Shown here in pieces: positions 6,275 through 12,387 of a DNA stretch of 12,387 nt. Each line of letters starts with the position of its first letter. Position 1 is the stretch's first letter. The stretch lies in contig JAEWGL010000069.1 of the NCBI GenBank assembly GCA_023388335.1, positions 1 through 12,387 of the forward strand, given 5' to 3'. Source of the stretch: Pseudomonadota bacterium (GTDB taxonomy: Bacteria; Pseudomonadota; Gammaproteobacteria; Pseudomonadales; Pseudomonadaceae). The position numbers and the translations under genes were made by a program. The notes under the pieces were generated by a model that made no database searches, had not been told where the DNA came from, and worked only from the letters and a program-made list of their open reading frames with translations.

Positions 6275-7876
6275 TCACGGCGTCCGCACGCGCGGCCAGC
6301 TCAGGCTGAAACACGCGCCGCCCAACCGCTCGCTGCGCCCGACCAGGGCCCGCCCGGCGTGCCAGTAGATGATCCTGCGAACGATGGACAGGCCCAGGCC
6401 ATGTCCGCCGGAGGCCCGGGTGCGGCTGTCGTCGAGGCGGGTAAAGGGGGTGAAGACGCGGTCCCAGACCCGCTCGGGAATCCCCGGCCCATCATCCTCG
6501 ACATCGATTCGGCACTGCTGCTGGCCGAGGTGATAGCTGATGCTGACCTGCGACTCGGCATGCCGCATGGCGTTGCTCACCAGGTTCTGCACCGCGCGGT
6601 GCAGGTAGCGCGGCTCGGCCTCGACCCAGGCGCCCTGGGCGTCACTGCCCTGGCAATGTCCGCGGGTGACCTTGACATCGGCGCGTAACGGGGCGAGCTC
6701 GGCGGTCACCCGGTCGAACAGCGCGTCCAGATCGACGGCCTGGAACAGCAGCGCCGGCGCGCCCTGCTCCAGGCGCGCGTAGGTCAGCATTTCGTCGACC
6801 AGCTTGTCCAGGTCCTGGATGTCGCCGTCCATGCCCGCCAGGTGCTTCTCCCGGGCCTGTTCGCTGCTGGCGCTCTCGAGCATCTCCAGGCCAAAGCGCA
6901 GCCGCGCCACCGGTGTGCGCAACTCGTGGGAAACCGCCCGCACCAGCTCGCGCTGCATGTTCAGCGAACGCTGCAGGTGTTCGGCCATGCCGTTGAATGC
7001 AGCGGCCAGACGCCCCACCGAGTCGGCATCATCCGCCGGCACGCGGGTGTCCAGGCTGCCCTGGGCGATGCGCGTGGCGGCCACTTCCAGGCCTGACACA
7101 CGCCGCTCCAGCTGGCGTACCAGCAGATAGACCACCAGGCCGATCAGGCACAGGCCGAGGCAGGCGATGAGGATCAGCAACTGCGGCGGATAGGGGTTCA
7201 TCTGATACAGCGGCCCGATTTCCAGGACCCAGGGCGAGCCCGAGAGCCCGGAGAACACCCGGATCGCATCGCCGTCCTTGTCCAGGGCCATTACCGTGTC
7301 GCCCTCCTCGACCCGCCGCCGCTGGTCGTCATCCAGGCCGGCACGCTCGAGCCGCAGCAGGGCCAGGTCGAAACCGAAACCCTTGCTCTGCTTGAGTTCG
7401 AGCAGGCGTTGGCGCTGCTCGGTCACCGGGTAGCGCACCAGCTCATCGGCAAGCAGGTAGAGGGTGGCGCGCGCCAGTTGCTCGCTGACCTGCTTGACCT
7501 CCCCCACCAGCAGTGCATCCTGCTCGCCGATCTGGCGCAGCACCCGTGCCGCGTGCGCTCCGGTCTTCTGCACCACCACCAGGCCACGCACCAGTCGTGC
7601 GCGCTCGCCGCCGTCCAGCGGTGTCGCGGACAACGCCTGCAGGTCCAGCGGAATGCCCATCAGGCGCTCCCAGATCACCAGCGACCGCTTGCGCTCGACC
7701 TCGTTCTGCAAGGCCAGGTTGTCGGCTATCAGGCTGAACGTGCCCTGGGCCAGGCGCTCGCGGTGCTGGCCGGCGCGCACCTCGTTGACCAAGTGCAGGC
7801 TGAGTACGCCAAGCACGGCCACCAGCACCAGCACGCCAAGCATGCCGCCATAGATGCGTAGGAAGATCGAGTTCAT
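6275..7876 (-). CDS. Sensor histidine kinase with HAMP domain (RstB-like)
   Basis: Two-component sensor of 533 residues in the inner membrane. Helix 1 spans about 7-30, and a periplasmic region of about 200 residues (31-231), mostly helical and rich in Glu/Arg/Leu, has no motif I recognise. Helix 2 (about 232-253, LLILIACLGLCLIGLVVYLLV) leads to a HAMP domain (about 254-305). The HisKA motif AVSHELRTPVARL carries His317, the N box QNLVSNAMRH Asn431 and Asn435, with the G1 box EDDGPGIP at 460-467 and the G2 box GHGLGLSIV at 491-499. The catalytic half resembles RstB, but E. coli RstB is shorter and the sensor region gives no ligand. The ATG at 7874-7876 shares one base with the stop of the response regulator, implying coupling. 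A GTG one codon earlier is possible. Confidence 0.9.
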   Translation of the reverse strand: MNSIFLRIYGGMLGVLVLVAVLGVLSLHLVNEVRAGQHRERLAQGTFSLIADNLALQNEVERKRSLVIWERLMGIPLDLQALSATPLDGGERARLVRGLVVVQKTGAHAARVLRQIGEQDALLVGEVKQVSEQLARATLYLLADELVRYPVTEQRQRLLELKQSKGFGFDLALLRLERAGLDDDQRRRVEEGDTVMALDKDGDAIRVFSGLSGSPWVLEIGPLYQMNPYPPQLLILIACLGLCLIGLVVYLLVRQLERRVSGLEVAATRIAQGSLDTRVPADDADSVGRLAAAFNGMAEHLQRSLNMQRELVRAVSHELRTPVARLRFGLEMLESASSEQAREKHLAGMDGDIQDLDKLVDEMLTYARLEQGAPALLFQAVDLDALFDRVTAELAPLRADVKVTRGHCQGSDAQGAWVEAEPRYLHRAVQNLVSNAMRHAESQVSISYHLGQQQCRIDVEDDGPGIPERVWDRVFTPFTRLDDSRTRASGGHGLGLSIVRRIIYWHAGRALVGRSERLGGACFSLSWPRVRTP

Positions 7877-8589
7877 CACTTGCCCATGGCCTCGGCCGCT
7901 TCGGCGACGAACAGGTAGCCTTTGCCGCGCAGGGTCTTGATCATCCGTGGGTGGATCGGGTCGTCGCCGATCCTGGGGCGGATCCGCGAGATGCGCACAT
8001 CGATGGAACGGTCCTGGCCGTCATAGCCGACGCCACGCAGTGAGGTGAAGATCTCTTCGCGCGAGAGCACCCGCCCAGCATTGCTCATCAGCAGCCACAG
8101 CAGGTCGAATTCGGCACTGGTAAGCTCGATGCCCTGCTCACGCAGCCACGCCTCGCGCAGGCTGTGGTCGATGCGCAGTGGGCCGAACTGCAGGTGCTGG
8201 CGCTTGTTCTCGGGCGCCTCGCGGCGGCGCAGCAGGGCGCTGATGCGCGCCAGCAGCAAGCGTGGGCGGACCGGCTTGCACACGTAGTCGTCGGCGCCCA
8301 GGTCCAGGCCCTGCACCTGGTCGAGGTCGTCGCTGCGCGCGGTGAGCATGAGGATCGGCCCCGGGTAATGGGCGCGGACCTTGCGACAGATGGTGAAGCC
8401 GTCTTCACCGGGGAGCATCAGGTCGAGGATCACCAGGTCCGGCTGGCTGTCGATGATGCGCCGCGCAGCCCGGGCACCGTCGCCCTCCACCGCCACCTCG
8501 AAACCGTTGGCCTGGAGGTACTCGGCCGTGAGCTCGGCCAGGCGCTGGTCATCCTCGACGATCAATACGCGATTGCTTGGCTGCTCCAC
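7876..8589 (-). CDS. OmpR-family response regulator (RstA-like)
   Basis: Partner of the downstream kinase, 237 residues. The receiver domain has Asp13-Asp14, phosphoacceptor Asp56 in DLVILDLMLPGEDG, Thr83 and Lys105 (YVCKP). The winged-helix DNA-binding domain follows (LTSAEFDLLWLLMSNAGRVLSREEI, DRSIDVRISRIRPRIGDD, KTLRGKGYLF). I chose the GTG at 8587-8589, which gives MEQPSNRVLIVEDD and has AGAGGT just upstream; the frame also extends to a GTG at 8641-8643, but that adds 18 unlikely residues. By my recollection the same pair neighbours nrdA in P. aeruginosa, which suggests conserved linkage. Its targets and stimulus cannot be read from the sequence. Confidence 0.88.
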   Translation of the reverse strand: MEQPSNRVLIVEDDQRLAELTAEYLQANGFEVAVEGDGARAARRIIDSQPDLVILDLMLPGEDGFTICRKVRAHYPGPILMLTARSDDLDQVQGLDLGADDYVCKPVRPRLLLARISALLRRREAPENKRQHLQFGPLRIDHSLREAWLREQGIELTSAEFDLLWLLMSNAGRVLSREEIFTSLRGVGYDGQDRSIDVRISRIRPRIGDDPIHPRMIKTLRGKGYLFVAEAAEAMGK

Positions 8590-8721
8590 CGACCACCTCT
8601 TTTGCCTTCTTGTTGTGCAAGGGCTGCCCTTGGCGAAGGGCACTGTCGGCTTCGGATACTACGTGCCGCGCCGGTCACTGCCAACCTTGCCTGGCGCCCA
8701 CGCGAGGTGCTCGACAAGGAC

Positions 8722-8750
8722 ATTTTTTGTGGTAGGGTTCGCGCCCGCAA
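8722..8750 (-). promoter_or_regulatory. Candidate promoter of the response regulator-kinase pair
   Basis: On the - strand TTGCGG (8745-8750) is separated by 17 bp from AAAAAT (8722-8727). These match three and four of the six consensus bases. It would start transcription about 125 nt before the regulator gene. The region 8590-8820 otherwise holds no convincing gene; a 6-bp hairpin AAAGGT/ACCTTT (8781-8796) is the only other structure seen. Confidence 0.33.
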
Positions 8751-8827
8751 AATTCTGCGACGAAGTGCAGCGCGCTGAAAAAAGGTGAAAACCTTTGGCG
8801 ACAAGGCCTACAGCGACTACCCATGAA

Positions 8828-8858
8828 TCACTCACAAACTACCCACAAGTTATCCACA
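8828..8858 (+). promoter_or_regulatory. DnaA box cluster upstream of the nrdA promoter
   Basis: TTATCCACA at 8850-8858 is a perfect DnaA box. Two further 9-mers, CTACCCACA (8839-8847) and TCACTCACA (8828-8836), match seven of nine consensus positions, lie in the same orientation and are spaced exactly 11 bp start to start. DnaA is known to control nrdAB in E. coli through promoter boxes. The two outer sites are weaker calls. Confidence 0.7.
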
Positions 8859-8868
8859 GACGGTCGCC

Positions 8869-8897
8869 TTGCAAAGACCCGGATACCGCATTATCTT
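8869..8897 (+). promoter_or_regulatory. Candidate sigma-70 promoter of nrdA
   Basis: TTGCAA (8869-8874) and TATCTT (8892-8897) are separated by 17 bp and each match four of six consensus bases. The -10 lies inside the first NrdR-box-like site and the -35 starts 11 bp after the DnaA box, so the arrangement of regulators around it supports the call. Transcription would start near 8904. Confidence 0.6.
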
Positions 8898-8932
8898 GTA
8901 TCCCCATCGCGGCAAACCACTACATCTTGGGT
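8886..8932 (+). promoter_or_regulatory. Pair of NrdR boxes
   Basis: CCGCATTATCTTGTAT (8886-8901) and CCACTACATCTTGGGT (8917-8932) match 11 and 12 of 16 positions of the NrdR box consensus as I recall it (acaCwAtATaTwGtgt). Each keeps eight of ten bases in the central CWATATATWG. They start exactly 31 bp apart, leaving a 15-bp gap, the spacing characteristic of NrdR operators upstream of ribonucleotide reductase genes. NrdR is an ATP-cone repressor sensing (d)ATP, so binding here would block the -10 and the start. Confidence 0.72.
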
Positions 8933-9335
8933 TTTCACGGATTTCCCAAGCACAAGTCAGACAGAAAACTCAAGCCTTTTCAAAGCGCTTGTTTCTGCTG
9001 ACATTGCAGTGTTTCAGCAGCCAAACCGCTCCTGCGGAGGCACCGTAGCAAGCCCACATCGGGCCTTGTTCGGGTATGGGTGTTGCAGGCAGAGCCTGGC
9101 ACCTGTGAGCAACAGATTTTGGGCCTGGGCCCAGAACCTTTGACTTCGGCCAGGGAGCGGCAAGCATTTGCCCCTTTTTCCTGATCTGTCCCGAAGTCGC
9201 TACGCCCGTTCGGGCGGATGCGCGCACGCTGACGGTGTGGCGCATCCCCGGTCGGGTCGTTGAGCGGATGGACAGAACGGTGGGCGCTCACAAGGCGCCT
9301 GAACACAACATAGAGACTGTGGAGACACACAACCC
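8904..9335 (+). promoter_or_regulatory. Long, structured nrdA 5' leader
   Basis: If transcription starts near 8904 the leader is about 430 nt. No supported gene lies in it. It holds several stem-loops: TGTTGC 9081-9086 with GCAACA 9109-9114, enclosing CAGGC/GCCTG (9086-9090 with 9094-9098); GACTTCGG 9142-9149 with CCGAAGTC 9191-9198; CGCCC/GGGCG at 9203-9216; GGATGCGC 9216-9223 with GCGCATCC 9240-9247; and GGCGC/GCGCC at 9283-9299. The ribosome site GGAGA is at 9321-9325. I recognise no known riboswitch. A start closer to nrdA cannot be excluded. Confidence 0.45.
9159..9179 (+). terminator. Terminator-like hairpin inside the nrdA leader
   Basis: GGCAA (9159-9163) and TTGCC (9168-9172) pair around a GCAT loop and are followed by CCTTTTT. 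Flanking AGGGA can add wobble pairs with the T tract side. The stem is short, so termination would be weak or conditional. It lies wholly within the loop of the 8-bp GACTTCGG/CCGAAGTC pairing. Confidence 0.4.
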
Positions 9336-12215
9336 ATGCAAACCGACACAACTCGCGAGAACGCGCAGGCCAAGGTGCACCAGGCCGGCGATTCGAACCA
9401 GGATCTGGCCGCGACCGCTCCGGGCCAGCTGCGCGTCATCAAGCGCAATGGCACTGTCGTCGCCTACACCGACGACAAGATCACCGTGGCCATCACCAAG
9501 GCGTTCCTCGCAGTTGAGGGCGGTACCGCCGCCGCCTCGTCGCGCATCCACGACACCGTCGCGCGCCTGACCGAACAGGTCACCGCCACGTTCAAGCGTC
9601 GCATGCCATCGGGTGGAACCATCCACATCGAAGAAATCCAGGACCAGGTCGAACTGGCGCTGATGCGTGCCGGCGAGCAGAAGGTTGCCCGCGACTACGT
9701 GATCTACCGCGATCAGCGCGCCAAGGAGCGTGCTACCCGCAACAATGCCGACTCGGTGGTCGAACCGCACCCGAGCATCCGCATCACCCTGGCCGACGGC
9801 AGTCTCTCGCCGCTGGACATGGCGCGCCTGAACACCATCATCAGCGAAGCCTGCGAAGGCCTGGCCGAAGTCGATGGCGAGCTGATCCAGCGCGAAACCC
9901 TGAAGAACCTGTACGACGGCGTGGCCATCAAGGACGTCAACACCGCCCTGGTGATGACCGCCCGTACCCTGGTCGAGCGTGAGCCGAACTACTCCTTCGT
10001 CACCGCCCGCCTGCTGATGGATACCCTGCGTGCCGAAGGCCTGGGCTTCCTCGGCGTGGCCGACAGCGCCACCCACCACGAGATGGCCGACCTGTACGCC
10101 AAGGCCCTGCCGGCCTACGTCGCCAAGGGCATCGAGTTCGAGTTGCTGAACCCTGCGCTGGCCGACTTTAACCTGGAAGAACTGGGCAAGGCGATCAATC
10201 ACGAGCGCGACCAGCAGTTCACCTACCTGGGCCTGCAGACCCTGTACGACCGCTACTTCATCCACAAGGATGGCGTGCGCTTCGAGCTGCCTCAGGTGTT
10301 CTTCATGCGTGTGGCCATGGGCCTGGCGCTGGAAGAGAAGAACAAGGAAGCCCGTGCGATCGAGTTCTACAACCTGTTGTCGTCCTTCGACTACATGGCC
10401 TCGACCCCGACCCTGTTCAACGCCGGCACCCTGCGTCCGCAGCTGTCGAGCTGCTACCTGACCACCGTGCCGGACGACCTGTCGGGCATCTACCACGCGA
10501 TCCACGACAACGCCATGCTGTCGAAATTCGCCGGTGGCCTGGGCAACGACTGGACCCCTGTGCGCGCGCTGGGCTCCTACATCAAGGGCACCAACGGCAA
10601 GTCCCAGGGCGTCGTGCCGTTCCTCAAAGTGGTCAACGACACCGCCGTCGCGGTCAACCAGGGCGGCAAGCGCAAGGGCGCTGTCTGTGCCTACCTGGAA
10701 ACCTGGCACCTGGACATCGAAGAGTTCATCGAGCTGCGCAAGAATACCGGTGATGATCGTCGTCGTACCCACGACATGAACACCGCCAACTGGATCCCTG
10801 ACCTGTTCATGAAGCGTGTCTTCGATGACGGCAAGTGGACCCTGTTCTCGCCGAACGAAGTGCCCGACCTGCACGACCTGACCGGCAAGGCCTTCGAAGA
10901 GCGCTACGAGTACTACGAAGCCCTGACCGAATACAACAAGATCAAGGTGTTCAAGACCGTCCAGGCCAAAGACCTGTGGCGCAAGATGCTGTCGATGCTG
11001 TTCGAGACCGGCCACCCATGGCTGACCTTCAAGGACCCGTGCAACCTGCGTTCGCCGCAGCAGCACGTGGGCGTGGTCCACAGCTCGAACCTGTGCACCG
11101 AGATCACCTTGAACACCAACAAGGACGAGATCGCGGTCTGCAACCTGGGCTCGATCAATCTGCCGAACCACATTGTCGATGGCAAGCTGGACACCGCCAA
11201 GCTGCAACGCACCGTGAACACCGCCGTGCGCATGCTCGACAACGTGATCGACATCAACTACTACTCGGTGCCACAGGCGCGCAATTCGAACCTCAAGCAC
11301 CGTCCGGTCGGCCTGGGCATCATGGGCTTCCAGGACGCACTGTACCTGCAGCACATCGCCTACGGCTCCGATGCCGCCGTCGAGTTCGCCGACAAGTCGA
11401 TGGAAGCGGTCAGCTACTACGCGATCCAGGCGTCCTGTGACCTGGCCGACGAGCGTGGTGCCTACGAGACGTTCCAGGGCTCGCTGTGGTCCAAAGGCAT
11501 CCTGCCGTTGGACTCGCAACAGATCCTGATCGAAGCCCGTGGTGCCAAGTACATCGACGTCAACCTGGAAGAGTCCCTGGACTGGGCCCCGGTGCGTGCG
11601 CGGGTACAGAAAGGTATTCGTAACTCGAACATCATGGCCATCGCGCCGACCGCGACCATCGCCAACATCACCGGCGTATCGCAGTCCATCGAGCCGACCT
11701 ACCAGAACTTGTACGTGAAATCGAACCTGTCGGGCGAATTCACCGTGATCAACCCGTACCTGGTCCGCGACCTCAAGGCCCGCGGCCTGTGGGATTCGGT
11801 CATGATCAACGACCTGAAGTACTACGACGGTTCGGTGCAGCAGATCGAGCGTATCCCGCAAGAGCTCAAAGACCTGTACGCCACCGCCTTCGAAGTCGAG
11901 ACCAAGTGGATCGTCGACGCGGCCAGCCGTCGCCAGAAGTGGATCGACCAGGCCCAGTCGCTGAACCTGTACATCGCCGGCGCTTCGGGCAAGAAGCTCG
12001 ACGTGACCTACCGCATGGCCTGGTACCGTGGTCTGAAGACCACCTACTACCTCCGTGCCCTGGCCGCGACCAGCACCGAGAAGTCGACCATCAACACCGG
12101 CAAGCTCAACGCCGTGTCCAGCGGCGGCGACAGCGCCCCGGTCCAGGCCGCGGGTCCCGCACCTGTGCCGAAGGCCTGCGCGATTGACGAGCCGGATTGC
12201 GAAGCCTGCCAATAA
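9336..12215 (+). CDS. nrdA: Class Ia ribonucleoside-diphosphate reductase, alpha subunit NrdA
   Basis: Catalytic large subunit that reduces ribonucleoside diphosphates to deoxy forms for DNA synthesis, working with the radical-bearing subunit NrdB. At 959 residues it is about 200 longer than E. coli NrdA because of a tandem N-terminal ATP-cone region. The first cone (about 32-125) has VIKRNG and DKITVAITKAF, while the second (about 147-235) lacks these motifs. The core has the redox pair Cys373 (SSCYL) and Cys602 (AVCNLGSINL), the active site N585-LCTE with radical Cys587 and Glu589, and Tyr904-Tyr905 (KTTYYLRAL) for the radical path. The C-terminal shuttle is Cys955 and Cys958 (CEAC). The ATG is preceded by GGAGA 10 nt upstream. 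nrdB is not in the window and a strong terminator follows directly. Confidence 0.97.
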   Translation: MQTDTTRENAQAKVHQAGDSNQDLAATAPGQLRVIKRNGTVVAYTDDKITVAITKAFLAVEGGTAAASSRIHDTVARLTEQVTATFKRRMPSGGTIHIEEIQDQVELALMRAGEQKVARDYVIYRDQRAKERATRNNADSVVEPHPSIRITLADGSLSPLDMARLNTIISEACEGLAEVDGELIQRETLKNLYDGVAIKDVNTALVMTARTLVEREPNYSFVTARLLMDTLRAEGLGFLGVADSATHHEMADLYAKALPAYVAKGIEFELLNPALADFNLEELGKAINHERDQQFTYLGLQTLYDRYFIHKDGVRFELPQVFFMRVAMGLALEEKNKEARAIEFYNLLSSFDYMASTPTLFNAGTLRPQLSSCYLTTVPDDLSGIYHAIHDNAMLSKFAGGLGNDWTPVRALGSYIKGTNGKSQGVVPFLKVVNDTAVAVNQGGKRKGAVCAYLETWHLDIEEFIELRKNTGDDRRRTHDMNTANWIPDLFMKRVFDDGKWTLFSPNEVPDLHDLTGKAFEERYEYYEALTEYNKIKVFKTVQAKDLWRKMLSMLFETGHPWLTFKDPCNLRSPQQHVGVVHSSNLCTEITLNTNKDEIAVCNLGSINLPNHIVDGKLDTAKLQRTVNTAVRMLDNVIDINYYSVPQARNSNLKHRPVGLGIMGFQDALYLQHIAYGSDAAVEFADKSMEAVSYYAIQASCDLADERGAYETFQGSLWSKGILPLDSQQILIEARGAKYIDVNLEESLDWAPVRARVQKGIRNSNIMAIAPTATIANITGVSQSIEPTYQNLYVKSNLSGEFTVINPYLVRDLKARGLWDSVMINDLKYYDGSVQQIERIPQELKDLYATAFEVETKWIVDAASRRQKWIDQAQSLNLYIAGASGKKLDVTYRMAWYRGLKTTYYLRALAATSTEKSTINTGKLNAVSSGGDSAPVQAAGPAPVPKACAIDEPDCEACQ

Positions 12216-12240
12216 GGCCTTTGCATCGGTGAGGTGAAGG

Positions 12241-12284
12241 TGCCGTATCAACCACTTTCGAGTGGGTGATACGGCATTTTTTTT
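12241..12284 (+). terminator. Strong intrinsic terminator of nrdA
   Basis: A 10-bp perfect stem (12241-12250 with 12267-12276) is topped by a second stem CCACT/AGTGG (12252-12256 with 12261-12265) with a TTCG tetraloop, and is followed by eight T (12277-12284). It begins 25 bp past the nrdA stop, so a downstream nrdB would need its own promoter or read-through. Confidence 0.96.
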
Positions 12285-12317
12285 GTCTGCCGGTCTGAGC
12301 TTCACGCCGCTGTAAAA

Positions 12318-12362
12318 GGTAGGAGTGGGCTGGTCCCGCGATCGGGCGCGTAGCGGCCGCGG
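12318..12362 (+). repeat. REP-like extragenic palindromic element
   Basis: The stretch beginning TAGGAGTGGGCTGGTCCCGCG and running into CGGGCGCGTAGCGGCCGCG resembles the abundant putida-group REP sequences, which typically read like GTAGGAGCGGCCTTGTGCCGCGA followed by GGGCGCGCAGCG. It has the expected imperfect GTGGG/CCCGC hairpin. It sits in the gap after the nrdA terminator, a usual REP location. The call rests on remembered family sequences and the exact borders are uncertain. Confidence 0.6.
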
Positions 12363-12387
12363 AAAACGCAATTGCGGTGCGTCAGAA

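Noticed and set aside
8781..8796. AAAGGT/ACCTTT hairpin with a T run on the - strand as a terminator
   Set aside because: The stem is only six pairs and AT-rich, and no gene ends upstream of it on that strand.
9140..9169. TTGACT as a -35 for a promoter closer to nrdA
   Set aside because: No acceptable -10 lies 16-18 bp downstream; the best hexamers there match poorly, and the TTGAC belongs to the GACTTCGG stem.
9206..9215. Possible AlgR box (CCGTTCGGGC) upstream of nrdA
   Set aside because: AlgR sites read like CCGTTCGTC. This one deviates in the key 3' bases and is fully explained by the CGCCC/GGGCG hairpin.
8795..9245. Short frames in the gap before nrdA
   Set aside because: They overlap each other in several frames, cross the DnaA and NrdR sites, lack ribosome sites and show no protein-like pattern.
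9288..12371. Open frame of 1027 codons antisense to nrdA
   Set aside because: It mirrors nrdA codon for codon and its translation is dominated by Val, Gln, His, Asp and Gly with no family resemblance. Such frames are normal opposite GC-rich, codon-biased genes.

Overview
The window is chromosomal, GC-rich DNA from a fluorescent Pseudomonas, most likely the P. putida group. The evidence is gene order and close protein resemblance: dctA, phoQ, phoP, oprH, a dienelactone-hydrolase-family gene, pcpS, a two-component pair and nrdA. It is supported by a REP-like element of the putida type at the right edge. No phage, insertion sequence, CRISPR array, tRNA or rRNA gene was seen. This is conserved core-genome territory, and the most interesting material lies in the regulatory DNA rather than in new proteins.

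Layout, left to right. Bases 3-122 hold the C-terminal end of a SprT-like zinc protein on the + strand, closed by a strong bidirectional terminator. On the - strand follow dctA (C4-dicarboxylate:proton symporter) and the phoP-phoQ two-component pair, with oprH (outer-membrane protein H1) upstream of phoP. In the order oprH-phoP-phoQ these three form the Mg2+/polymyxin-response operon. The 131 bp upstream of oprH carry four PhoP-type half-sites phased at exactly 11 bp, and divergent from it runs a secreted dienelactone-hydrolase-like protein (+). pcpS (phosphopantetheinyl transferase, +) comes next. It converges on an OmpR-type response regulator and histidine kinase pair transcribed on the - strand. 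A 746-bp gap separates that pair from nrdA (+), the large subunit of class Ia ribonucleotide reductase, which ends in a textbook terminator and a REP-like sequence.

Regulation readable from the sequence. dctA has a sigma-54 -24/-12 promoter with two near-identical palindromes 41 bp apart at the expected enhancer distance, matching DctD-type activation. nrdA has a sigma-70-like promoter whose -10 lies inside one of two NrdR-box-like sites set 31 bp apart. Three DnaA-box-like repeats at 11-bp spacing lie just upstream. If that promoter is the one used, nrdA mRNA has a leader of about 430 nt that is rich in stem-loops and includes a terminator-like hairpin nested inside a longer-range stem. pcpS may be leaderless.

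How the genes work together: oprH-phoP-phoQ is an autoregulated envelope-stress unit. nrdA and the unnamed two-component pair share only an intergenic region, and nothing in the sequence proves a functional link. dctA, pcpS and the hydrolase are independent units.
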